Origin: Linum tenue
Taxonomy: Eukaryota > Streptophyta > Magnoliopsida > Malpighiales > Linaceae
Length of the DNA: 64,000 bases
NCBI GenBank assembly: GCA_946122785.1
Contig: CAMGYJ010000010.1
Location: 13,119,467-13,183,466 of the forward strand
Direction of reading: 5' to 3'
In this document: positions 53,938 through 64,000 of the stretch, piece by piece
Numbering within the stretch: position 1 is the stretch's first letter
How the letters are laid out: every line of letters begins with the position of its first letter
Position numbers and translations under genes: made by a program
Notes under the pieces: model-generated
The model's input: only the letters and a program-made list of their open reading frames with translations
Databases searched by the model: none
Told to the model about the DNA's origin: nothing

Positions 53938-54405
53938 CTACGACGGAGAAGAAGCATTATTATTATTACCACTGGCCGTCGTCTGAACTTTCGCAATCAA
54001 CCTCCCAAGCTTACTCAACGTCTCCCTCGCCGCAACCGTATCAGGATGATTCTCCCCACAAATGGAAGCCCTAATGAAAATCGCCTTCTTGATCAAATCA
54101 TCCCCAACATCGAAAACCCCGCCTCTCAGCATCAGCTTCGCCCTCGTCTCCAGCACGGTCGCCCTCGCCAGCGCCACCCAGGCCAAGAAGAGGCCGCCCC
54201 AGACGGCGAAGCTGCCGCAGACGCGAGGCGCGTTCATCCGGATGGCCTGGGTTCCGCCGGTGAGGCGAGTCCCGACGGGGGAGTTGTAAACTCCTTTGAT
54301 GAAGTGGAAGACGGAGCCGCCGACTGCGCCCATGCCGAAATCGCCGCCGATGTCGTCGAGGATGCGGTCCGGACAGGGCTCCCTGGATGTCTCCGGCGTA
54401 CCCAT
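53938..54405 (-). CDS. Chimeric TIM17-like / TPR-like protein
   Basis: The single-exon ORF of 155 residues begins [18 protein letters not shown] and follows plant TIM17 closely through [20 protein letters not shown] and FAVWGGLF (about residue 73). This covers the first transmembrane segment and the start of the second. The expected TIM17 continuation (two more helices) is missing. From residue 74 the protein reads [17 protein letters not shown] and then [20 protein letters not shown], which resembles the end of a kinesin-light-chain-type TPR repeat. The switch is abrupt and no TIM17 sequence is found in other frames after it, so this is a DNA-level fusion and not a frameshift. TIM17 forms part of the mitochondrial inner-membrane import channel; the fusion is unlikely to do so. 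A TATATAA-like word lies about 105 bp upstream. Whether it is expressed is unknown. Confidence 0.7.
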   Translation of the reverse strand: MGTPETSREPCPDRILDDIGGDFGMGAVGGSVFHFIKGVYNSPVGTRLTGGTQAIRMNAPRVCGSFAVWGGLFLAWVALARATVLETRAKLMLRGGVFDVGDDLIKKAIFIRASICGENHPDTVAARETLSKLGRLIAKVQTTASGNNNNASSPS

Positions 54406-54419
54406 GTCGGTTGATTTGA

Positions 54420-56436
54420 TGAAAAGGGAGACTTCTCGAGGAGGAGAGAAGTTCTAGGCGGTGGTGGATGACAGAGGAGGGAGGATAGAACTAGGATTTG
54501 GGTAGATTATATAGAATAATCAGGTGTGGTCACTTTTTAATTTTCAAAATTACCCTAAAAGAATATTGACCGTAAGATTAAAAAAGAAAGGAAAATAATT
54601 AATCAAATGGTATATAAAGAGGTTGTCACCGTGATTACTAAAAAACAAGTAATCACCCTAACCCATTCCCATTATCAAGCTGTAGTTGATTAACTAAACA
54701 CATGGGTGGTCTATCCAGCCAAACCATGGCATCCGACGAGCGAGTCTTTGATTGCGATATAAGGTGCGTTGCTTCATGAATAAACATTCTAGGTCAAAGC
54801 TGCAATTGCAGGAATGTGATCAAGACTCATGTAATTATGAATAAACATCTCAATTGAGTATATAATGTTAATCAATCATGAATATGGGTTCATACAACTC
54901 TTATCATAACAAACATAACTAGGTTTTCTCAATCCTTGCTGACCTCTCAATTCACAACTTAACGAATCTTTTCCTAGTACAGATAAATCAATGGCTCAGG
55001 CGGCGACCAATCTTTTCTCAATCGATTGAGAGGATCAATAGCGAGTGGTGAGGAGAGGAGGATGAAGAGAAATGAAAAATGGTGGGTGATTTGGAAAGGG
55101 AGGAATAGTGACGAGGCAGAGGCAATGGAGGAGGCGGAGGCATGGCAGTGGGTCAAAAAGGTCTACTTGTAGGGGGTAGATGCAAAACAAGCCGATGAAG
55201 AGAAGGGTGCAATTGGGTCATTAGTGGCTTGCTGAATATGGTGGGGAAATCCATGAGAATCTGAGCAAGAGGGAAATGCAGGCCCTCAAAGATGGTGGAG
55301 GAATGATGGTTGAGGCTGTGGTTGTCAAAGGTAGCAGTGGTGCCGAAAGAGCGATGAGGCAGTGGGGGGAAGAGAATGGGGGTTAAGGTTACATTCAGAA
55401 TAGAGGCTGGTTCCTTTATTTTCTGATTTGGATTTCTAATTTATCCATGTAAAACATTTTCTTCCCCATGTCACTAAAATTTTCCATGTCAACAATAAAT
55501 GTGCCACGTCAGAGTTAACTGACAGTTGGCTGGATAGAAAGTTAACAATTGGCTGGATGTCAAACAGCTTCGCATTTGATTTTGCATTTTTAATCATCTC
55601 TCCCACTCGATGTCAAATATGATGTTAACAATAAAAATCTCTCTCCCAATCGAGAAGAATGGAAGTAGCCTTGGAACCAACGAAACTAAATAATAGGTTC
55701 TTCCGTCTTTTTTCTTTGAGTTTTTTTTATTTATTATATTTTTTTTATCTTAGTTGACAATCCAAGGTAAACTCTATGTTTATCTTTTTGTTTGTTGGAC
55801 TAAAATAGACGCATAATCAATTGGTAAATTCTTTAATTAATAGTTGTAACTCCACATCAAACAAATACTTCTTCATCTATAGTGTGTAAATTGTCCTCCT
55901 CTGAGCCATAGCCTCATTGGTCAGAGTGACATCTTTATGATTTTTCTTGCTGCTTTTGTAATTGCCTGATGAATTATATTTTGTTAAATATTTCATACAA
56001 CACAGTTACAACGTTCCTTTCAACTCACTGTGAAGCGCAAGCGAGCTAGCCAATATTTATTGATAGAACAAGAAAACCACACATATTCGGGTCACACGTA
56101 TTTCAATCATGTATGTTTCAACGATCTATTTTCCATTTTTAAATCATTATCGATAGAACAAGAGAACCACATTAATTAATTGATTCTCTCTTACAATCAC
56201 ATATAACATATAACATTTTACATGTCTCGCTTTACGCAAAACACAACAAGCATGCATATCTGGTCTTATTTAAAATGAAAGATTTAATTAATATATTGTA
56301 TTTACTCTTCTTTTTAAGTTTTAACTGAGAATGAAAACACACTTCCAAATTCCAGCCTTCGTGATAGTTTATAAGAAAAATAATAACCGGCGAAAGACCA
56401 TCTTGCATTTTTTAAAGCAAAGTAAAGCCCCCTGTT
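54420..56436. other. Intergenic DNA, no gene recognised
   Basis: A purine-rich block near 55030-55400 has no supported ORF. The part at 55500-55560 repeats the words gttaac and ttggctggat. The minus-strand frame at 56437-56748 crosses the edge of the LTR element at 56609 and so is not one gene. Confidence 0.4.
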
Positions 56437-56608
56437 TCAGCTTCCTGGAAATTTTTGCTTGGAAGTTGTATGCGAGGCAGAGCGTAGTTTCTCCTTGTGC
56501 ACACCAATAGTCTCAACAACCTCCACACCCTTGAGAATCTTGCAGCTCAGGATTCCACCACCATTCCCATTTGACGATCTTCTTCCCTTTGCCAGAGGAA
56601 TGTGCAAC

Positions 56609-58040
56609 TGACTCGCTATGACACAACTCCTAACAATGGCCAAGTGTAACCAATGAAAGGGACTGCAGTATAGTGGCTCAAGTAATAAATATCGAATCCA
56701 CGGGTCTCTAGAGTTACTATTACTCAGCTTCAGTTCATTATCTAGCAAACCAGATTAAGATGAAAGAACTAAAACTACTCTAGCAAACTACAGTTAAAGT
56801 TAATCTAATTACAGGTTGGGAACTCACTTAGGTATGATTCCCCCTAGCCACTAGCCAGATTAATGATTGATGATCTCTAACCTGTTTCACTTTCATTCAC
56901 AATGCGGAGAATCCTTGACTAGACCTTGAGTCTCGACTAAAGGAACAAGGCCCTCTTGAGTCAATTGCCTAGAGGGACGTATCCTTCTCTAGAACAACCG
57001 ATCAAGGCGTTCTGAACTAGATTCCCTCTATCGAATGAGGTTCTCAATCGATACAAAGCATTGAATCAACCCTCGACTAAAGCAATCGATCCAATACTAT
57101 CAATCTATGGTGCTCTATTGACCTAATCAGGTATTCGCTCTCATAGGATCAAAGCAGAATCAAAATCTCGACTAAAGCAGAATTGAATCATGAAAACATG
57201 CATAGATTGAATATGAACTCAAGATTATCAAGTAGAGTACTCATACAATCATCCAATCAAACAAACATAGCTAGGGTTCCTCAAAACCTAAGTGAAGGGA
57301 AGTTACTCCATAGAGAAGAGAGAGACTGCAGTAAGAATCTTCAGATGATCAGTCTTCAAGTCCGGGCTTGTTCCTCGAGCTTCCAAGGCAAGAAATCCTC
57401 CAATTCCACTCTTAGAATGCCCTCAAATCGCCCTCTCTTTGGTTCGTCCCTTGGGTGTTTGGGATCCAAAACCCAGCTCTCCCTCTCCTTTGGCTCGAAT
57501 TTGGGTTAAAAAACCCGATTCTGGGCAAAACACGTCGCGGGCACGGCCGTGTTTGCTTTTGCCCCCCGTGTTTTGCCCCGTGTTAAAAACACGCCCGCGC
57601 GCGTCGGCCAAAACACGGTCGTGCCTAAATATGGGCACGGCCGTGTTTTGATTTAGGCGCGCCCGTGTTTTTACTGCCGAACCTGTTCCCCTATATTCAA
57701 TGCTTCGTTTCTCCCTCGTCCGGACTCCGAATCAGTCGCCGTTTGATCCCAGACGCTCGTAGTCTCGTCCTCTTTCTTTTCATGACAAGCTTGCATGATT
57801 CTTTGTCCATAAAGTGAGGTAGAAATCCATTCTTCTTCAGGTCATGCCCGAGTTTCTTCTCCCGAATCGCCAATTGATCTCTGATTGACTTGAAACTTGC
57901 GCCTATGCTTCACTTTATGTGCTAGGACTTGAAATGTGACAAAGGAACACAACCTAGCGTAAAATAGGCCAAAGACGCGATAATTAAAGCTCAACGATCA
58001 AGAAACACAGGGGAAAACATGTGCAAATATCGAGTCATCA
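56609..58040 (-). repeat. LARD 3' LTR (1,432 bp)
   Basis: Bounded by the GCAAC target word on the left and the purine tract on the right. It contains CACGGCCGTG palindromes and a GC-rich cacggccgtgttt block near 57540-57680. Confidence 0.8.
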
Positions 58041-59410
58041 AATCCCCCCACACTTAACCGTTTGCTTGTCCCCAAGCAAACCTAACTCAAACCAATGCAG
58101 CTCTCCAGACCTCTATAGCAACAAACAACCCCGATCGTCGGTAGAGGACTTTCTAGATCATAAAGCAGCTTACGAGGTCAACTGGTCTTCTAAGACGTCC
58201 CCTATCTTTTCTCAATGCGAGTACTAGACTCAAGCCAGGATCATGAGAAGAAGTAAGACAGTCAGTTCATGGATAAAGGGACTCGCACCATTCACAACCA
58301 AGGACTCGTTGTACCGGGGTGCTCTTTCACTTCATTTCACCGTTGGAACCCCTTTTTCACTTTCATTTTACTTTTTTTTTCTTTTTCATTCACTTGGCGG
58401 GGATTCCAACTGCAGTCTTTTGCACGGTCGACCCTTATTAGTCAAGCAAGAGCAATTTCTGTACATCTGGCGCTCGCCAGAGTACTTCTTTTAACTCCTT
58501 TTCCTCAACTCGTGTGGAGGGTCAATGAAATTAAGGGGGTCAAAAGCTCTATCCGTGCCCTTAAAAACACATCCTTAAGCAGGCAAACCGTTCAACGGGT
58601 GGAAGTTTTACTTGTACTAGAGACAGCTTAGCTTCACCTTGTAGGAGTACCCCACTAAGGATCACTAAAATCTCTTCCAAAACCCGATTTGGTGCAATGA
58701 ACGGTGCCGCACACGTTGGGCTTACCCCATGTTCAAGATTTCGATGATTTCGACATGGAGGACCAACTGCTTTTCATTTTCCATGAGCACCCTGTTCGAT
58801 ACACGAGTCCATAACACAATTCCAACGGAGTCACCATTACCACATGAGTTCAACGGTCTTAGCTCCACTAATTCACAAAATCAACTGGCACAGCAGAGAG
58901 CTAGATAGAAAAAATCTTATACTTCAACATCCTCCATAGTGCTACACTACCTCCCTAGGTTGCACATTACTATAGAGACTGTCAATTCAAAGCATACTGA
59001 GCAGGCAATTTGCAAGGAAACACGTACTTGGAGCCCTCAAATCGAAATCGAAATTTGGATAGTGGACTAGGCTCCAAGCACACAAACAGCCAAACATTCA
59101 CCCGCATACATAATCGAACATCCCCCCACACTTAAGCATGACATTGTCCTCAATGGAGGAAAGATAAGGAGGGTAGAACGAAGTTACCAGATCAAGGGTG
59201 AATGATGGTGGACGGGCAGGCGGTGCATTCCAGGAGAGAGAGTAGTCGAACACAAACACCACACAAAATCACAAAGGTTGAGTTATTGACTCTAAAATCA
59301 AATAACAAAACTGACTCAACCGAGGAGAAAAAGAGAAAGAAATGCAAACCGACTGGTTGGGTTGCCTCCCAACAAGCGCTTCTTTCACGTCGTGAGCCGG
59401 ACGGTAGCTC

Positions 59411-60635
59411 CTAAGTTTCGGTCCGCCCCAAAACCTCCTTGAAGTTGAGGTTCTCGTCAATGAGTTGGATTCTCAAGTCACGAGCATGTGTATGAGGTGA
59501 TGGAAGCTCGTGCACTTGATGCAGATGAAGTCTCCACCCTCGAGACCTCTTCTTCTCTTCTCTCGTCTCATTGCCCCAAACCAGATATGACAGCATCGAT
59601 TGGCCACCATCGCGTCCACCAAGAGGGACCGATGTCGATGTGGCCTTGGTCTGGCAAAGAGACACTGCAAATGGGTCCTTGCTAAGCAATTCCTCGAAGT
59701 TTGGTGGAGATATCACATGTAACTCATGGCCGGTGCAAGCCTCTTCCACCTCAACTTCGTCCTCAGCCTGGACGCCAATTGCTTCTTCAACCTCCCTTCC
59801 TTGTTCATGTGGTATCACCCCTGGGAAATGATCAAGAACTCCTCCTGCTTCACTTTCGTCATCCTCCACAACTTCTTTCTGCACCCTTTCTTGCTCTTCT
59901 TCTTCTAGCACGGATTGGAGAGCAAGTTGCCAAGCAATTTCTTTCATGAGATCTTCTTGCATCTCCTCACTCATGCCCGCCTCTTCAAAGCTCAGTTTGG
60001 GATGTGGGAAGGTGTGGTCGGCTATGATATGACATTCCTGATCATGATCATCACGGGAGCTCTCCGTGACAACTTCAGTGTGCTCCACTGTCCTTGTAGC
60101 CTTCTTCTTCCTCCTCCTCTTCTTGTATGGTAGCAGAAGGGTGATCTGGAGCAGCTTGTGCGAAAGATCGCTCAAGATCATCGGCGCTCTTCTTAAGGCT
60201 CAGGAGAATCTCCTCTGTTTCACGATAGGCCTGGACACAATGATCCATCCTGGAGCATGATCTCTCACAATCTCGAGCAAACTGCTCCATGAGAAGCCTC
60301 AATTCATAGTTTGGATCTGGCTGTGGAGTGTAGCATGGCTCTGCAGAATGGCCCGTGAAGGCCGCCATGGGTAACTCCAGCGCCGATGGCCCTTCTGGTT
60401 GTGGGAGAAATTTTTCTTGATAATGAGGTTGTTCTTGATATGCCCAGGGGTCCGGTTGTTCTCTATAGTAAGGGGGTTGGTACTGGAACCCGAATCCATA
60501 GTCTTCTCCTCCTTGATTGCTCCAGGGAGTCTCGGGGTAATACCACTCGGATGGTGGTGGATACCCCCAATGAGTGGAGAAGCCATGAGGATCCATGATT
60601 AATGATTGATGATCTCTAACCTGTTTCACTTTCAT
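59411..60635 (-). pseudogene. Internal ORF of the LARD element, frameshifted
   Basis: The first frame (60635-60075) has a Tyr/Pro/Gln-rich start (MDPHGFSTHWGYPPPSEWYY) and a helical, Glu-rich end (CVQAYRETEEILLSLKKSAD). The second frame (60181-59411) continues acidic and ends with LIDENLNFKEVLGRTET. The frames overlap at a GA-rich repeat near 60100-60125, where slippage is the likely cause of the shift. Just downstream the minus strand encodes KEALVGRQPNQ in the conserved stretch gcgcttgttgggaggcaac, which I know from plant Gypsy-derived elements. No gag or enzyme domain is recognised. Confidence 0.55.
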
Positions 60636-61788
60636 TCACAATGCGGAGAATCCTTGACTAGACCTTGAGTCTCGACTAAAGGAACAAGGCCCTCTTGAGT
60701 CAATGGCCTAGAGGGACGTATCCTTCTCTAGAACAACCGATCAAGGCGTTCTGAACTAGATTCCCTCTATTGAATGAGGTACTCAATCGATACAAAGCAT
60801 TGAATCAACCCTCGACTAAAGCAATCGATCCAATAATATCAATCTATGGTGCTCTATTGACCTAATTAGGTATTCGCTCTCATAGGATCAAAGCATAATA
60901 AAAAATCTCGACTAAAGCAGAATTGAATCATGAAAACATGCATAGATTGAATATGAACTCAAGATTATCAATTAAGAGTACTCATACAATCATCCAATCA
61001 AACAAACATAGCTAGGGTTCCTCAAAACCTAAGTGAAGGGAAGTTACTCCATAGAGAAGAGAGAGACTGCAGTAAGAATCTTCAGATGATCAGTCTTCAA
61101 GTCCGGGCTTGTTCCTCGAGCTTCCATGGCAAAGAAATCCTCCAATTCCACTCTTAGAATTCCCTCAAATCGCCTTCTCTCTCTTTGGTTCGTCCCTTGG
61201 GTGTTTGGGATCCAAAACCCAGCTCTCCCTCTCCTTTGGCTCGAATTTGGGTTAAAAAACCCGATTCTGGGCAAAACACTGTCACGGACACGGCCGTGTT
61301 TTGCTTTTGCCCACCCGTGTTTTGCCCCGTGTTAAAAACACGCCCGCGCGCGTCGGCCAAAACATGGTCGTGCCTAAATATGGGCACGGCCGTGTTTTGA
61401 TTTAGGCGCGCCCGTGTTTTTGCTGCCAAACCTGTTCCCCTATATTCAATGCTTCGTTTCTCCCTAGTCCGGACTCTGAATCAGTCGCCGTTTGATCCCA
61501 GATGCTCGTAGTCTCGTCCTCTTTCTTTTCATGACAAGCTTGCATGATTCTTTGTCATAAAGTGAGGTATAAGTTCATTCTTCTTCAGGTCATGCCCGAG
61601 TTTCTTCTCCCTAATCGCCAATTGATCTCTGATTGACTTGAAACTTGCGCCTATGCTTCACTTTATGTGCTAGGACCTGAAATGTGATAAAGAACACAAC
61701 CTAGCGTAAAATAGGCCAAAGACGCGATAATTAAAGCTCAAACGATCAAGAAATACAGGGGAAAACATGTGCAAATATCGAGTCATCA
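60596..61788 (-). repeat. LARD 5' LTR, inner end missing
   Basis: It matches 56861-58040 with scattered small differences and ends at the GCAAC word. At its left edge the gattaatgattgatgatc sequence continues directly into the internal ORF instead of into the rest of the LTR. Confidence 0.8.
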
Positions 61789-61793
61789 GCAAC

Positions 61794-62230
61794 CTTTATG
61801 GAACATGGGGCTCCTCTGTGATAAGGAGTAGGGTAGTACACCATAAATGAAGACATCATAAAATGGTGGCCTCAGTTTGCTTCTGGGATACTAATTCGTT
61901 GTAGGGATGCCACAAAAAGTATGATAGCATGACCACAATATATTGACCCCTTTGCCTCCAAAGTCCAAACCAATGAGACATCCCCTATCCCTAGCAGGCT
62001 GTCATACAAGACACAGCAACCAAACATGAGCCACCTGTGTTGGGAAAGTATCCCCACAATGCATGCAGAAGGGAAATAGGTAAGGCATCCAGCTTGAAAA
62101 AGGAAGGAAACCCCCCTCCTTTCATTTAGCCAAGTGTTGGCTATTTGAGTCACGAGAAGCATGGGAATGGAATTCACGACCCATCTTGACAGTCTAAGGA
62201 ACATTCTAGTAACTAACGTAAGTTGCACAG

Positions 62231-62285
<55 letters not shown>

Positions 62286-62695
62286 ATTTGCTGATAATAA
62301 TGAATGCAAAACTGAGGCAATGAGTTAGTAATAATAAACAAGAAGAAAAGTGGAAGCTTTTTTTACCGTTCAAGAGCAAAGACATATAGAAGACAATATC
62401 ACCACTTTCAAACTACATCTCAGGTGATTCTAATAGAATGATGGCGAATGGGGATCAAAAGAAAGAAGAAAACTTTGCAAGAAGATTGATAGTAATTTAC
62501 CTATGTTCTTTCTATCCACTGCAAAATGAAATGAAATGGCACTGCATAAGAGCAGAATCTTGGCTTTTTCTTAATCGGACTAGAATGGTTGATAAGATGA
62601 ATGTGTCCGATTGCCTTGAGACCAAGAGAGTAGCATTTCGTTATGAGGGAGAAAAAATGGGTGGGTTTGAATGCTGCCTCTAAGCTCTAACTCTT
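61794..62695. other. Downstream flank of the PMT gene
   Basis: This is probably 3' UTR and flank of the methyltransferase gene, continuing beyond the LARD insertion at 56603 and below. The open frame at 61872-62309 is largely the translation of the GA repeat and is not a gene. Confidence 0.45.
62233..62278. repeat. (GA)23 microsatellite
   Basis: Twenty-three uninterrupted GA units. Confidence 0.97.
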
Positions 62696-64000
62696 CTAAT
62701 TAGTTTTAGTCACATTCTGTTGTCCTGCAACCCAATACTGTCTGACGACGAACATCACCTTCTCTGGAACAAGAGGGCCATCTTCGTGGTCTACCATTTT
62801 CGTATTCCATCTCATTCCTGAAACAGTTTTCTTCACTTTGACAAGAACATCCACATGATCTCTGAATATCATTGTTCCTTCTGGCCTTAATATCCTATCC
62901 ATCTACAGTAGAATGTCTTCCATATTGCGCCTGCAAATAAGGGAACAAGATAGTCTGTATGTTATCAATTATTCCCTTTGTAATTTGAAATGGAGCATCT
63001 CATCTTTTTGGCCCATCGTTATGAATGTAAGGAATCGTGAAAAAAAATACTTCCTTGATTAACCAATACTAGGGCAATCACTCACTTGTCCTTGTACAAG
63101 CTGAAGAGGCCATTTGCGTGAATGAGATCATACGTCCTTGGGTATGTAGAGAAAGCTTCACACCTAATAACAAGGAGCAGAATAAGATGATAATTTAAAG
63201 CATTGAAAAGAACAGATGAATGTGAGATCCACCAAATCCAAGCTAAGAAACCATTTCAATAAAACAATTAATGTATTTGATCGCATTTTAGTAAAGAATA
63301 CAACTTCCACTAGTGGTTGTGTTCCTTCACTGCCTAACTCTTCTAGGCCCAAGTATGATGCTCAGCAGAAGTGAAATTCTTTTATTGAACAACATTAAGT
63401 CACAATACCACTTAATAACAGAAGGGGAAAGTTTTTCAATAGTAGTTACCAATCATGATAAATGCCAATAAAAGCACGCTCGAATACAACACCCAAGGTG
63501 TTCTTCTCGGCAATGGTAGGCACAACGTTCATAACCCACATTTTAGAAGATTCAAGGGCTGCAGTGAAACCTCCCATGCCAGCATTCATGTCCATAATGT
63601 TGCGATACCTCCCCGTGTCTAGGATTTTGTTTATCCTCTTATAAGCATTTACATGCTTCTTCCATGCCCGACTATCTTCCAGGTATTCCTGTGGAGAGAC
63701 TCCAGAAATAGCCCCACTAGATACTCTGAAAGGCACGACTTTAAGTCTATCAGGAAATGGCTTCCACTCGGACGCATCAAACTTTGAAGATGGAGTTACA
63801 CATGGCTCCATTTTCTTGTACCTAAAGCAGGAAGCAAAGGAAGCCATTAGCCATTAGGAACACTTAATGTTATATACATAGGTCTTTGGAACATTGGAGA
63901 ATTGACAATATGACTCACCAGACATCGTCGGGATCTGAGGATTCACACATGGTGCGTTGCTCTGTGCAAGATCCAGAGTCTAGACTTTTCTAGCCAAATA
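62696..64000 (-). pseudogene. PMT-type methyltransferase, 3' exons, premature stop
   Basis: Minus-strand exons 63991(?)-63919, 63821-63450, 63163-63086 and 62930-62696 join in frame with GT-AG introns; the gene continues past the window edge. The protein shows [78 protein letters not shown] and [15 protein letters not shown], ending VVRQYWVAG. This is the C-terminal half of the plant 'putative S-adenosylmethionine-dependent methyltransferase' family (Quasimodo/PMT), Golgi type II membrane proteins linked to pectin methylation. In the last exon a TAG at 62903-62905 stands where relatives have a Glu, and the preceding KRN replaces a usual Cys. About 68 conserved residues would be lost. The gene may be a pseudogene or a damaged allele. 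Confidence 0.8.

Larger units (their letters stand above)
56609..61788 (-). mobile_element. Non-autonomous LTR element (LARD-like)
   Basis: Direct repeats of about 1.2 kb (56861-58040 and about 60596-61788) frame a 2.5-kb inside. GCAAC flanks the whole at 56604-56608 and 61789-61793. The minus strand starts TGATGACTCGATATTTGC at the right end. A purine tract (minus TTAAGTGTGGGGGGATT) directly precedes the left, 3', LTR. No protease, reverse transcriptase or integrase is present, so it depends on another element. The right LTR lacks about 250 bp at its inner end, together with any primer-binding site. Confidence 0.85.

Noticed and set aside
56437..56748. 103-codon minus-strand ORF ending in a Lys/Ser-rich tail
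   Set aside because: It crosses the boundary of the LARD element at 56609. Removing the insertion does not give a longer frame in the same phase.
61872..62309. 145-codon minus-strand ORF with Ser-Leu repeats
   Set aside because: The repeats are the translation of the (GA)23 microsatellite; the rest has no recognised domain.

Overview
The window is nuclear DNA of a flowering plant, most likely a eudicot. The evidence is spliced plant-type genes (NAP1-related protein, class III peroxidase, PMT-type methyltransferase, TIM17-like protein) embedded in plant Copia, Gypsy/Tat, L1, hAT and Mutator-like repeats. No organelle, bacterial or viral-genome features are seen. Most of the DNA is nested mobile elements; gene space lies at about 41-42 kb and 49-64 kb.

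Region by region: 1-3.3 kb is AT-rich and ends in a diverged copy of the peroxidase upstream region. 3,375-10,684 is a SIRE-like Copia element on the minus strand with an extra ORF after pol. Its right LTR is cut to 124 bp at the junction with a decayed L1 LINE (10,685-14,752, plus strand). 15,071-25,926 is a complete Gypsy/Tat element on the plus strand with 5-bp target duplication GTAGC. It carries, on its opposite strand, a four-exon gene with its own TATA box. 28.06-34.74 kb is a nearly intact L1 on the minus strand with a C-terminal RNase H. 34,819-36,404 is a 5'-truncated L1 with clear target duplications, itself hit by a hAT-type MITE. 36.6-39.5 kb holds two long inverted-repeat (Mutator-like) elements.

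The gene-bearing part: an intact intronless peroxidase (41,080-42,039); a 2-oxoglutarate dioxygenase cut off after its N-terminal half (45.45-46.03 kb); a ten-exon NRP histone chaperone gene that I assembled exon by exon (49,013-52,764, minus); a TIM17-like/TPR-like chimeric ORF (53,938-54,405, minus); and the 3' exons of a PMT methyltransferase gene with a premature stop (62,696 to the window edge, minus). A 5.2-kb non-autonomous LTR element (56,609-61,788) sits beyond the 3' end of the PMT gene.

The most unusual items are the spliced antisense gene and GCGCC-rich sequence of the Gypsy element, the array of GCGCCC boxes between its two convergent transcription units, two inverted-repeat elements whose arms interleave instead of nesting, a long palindrome built from about 30-bp hairpin modules, and the TIM17 chimera. 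All reading was by eye. No alignment or database search was run, so family names rest on recognised motifs.
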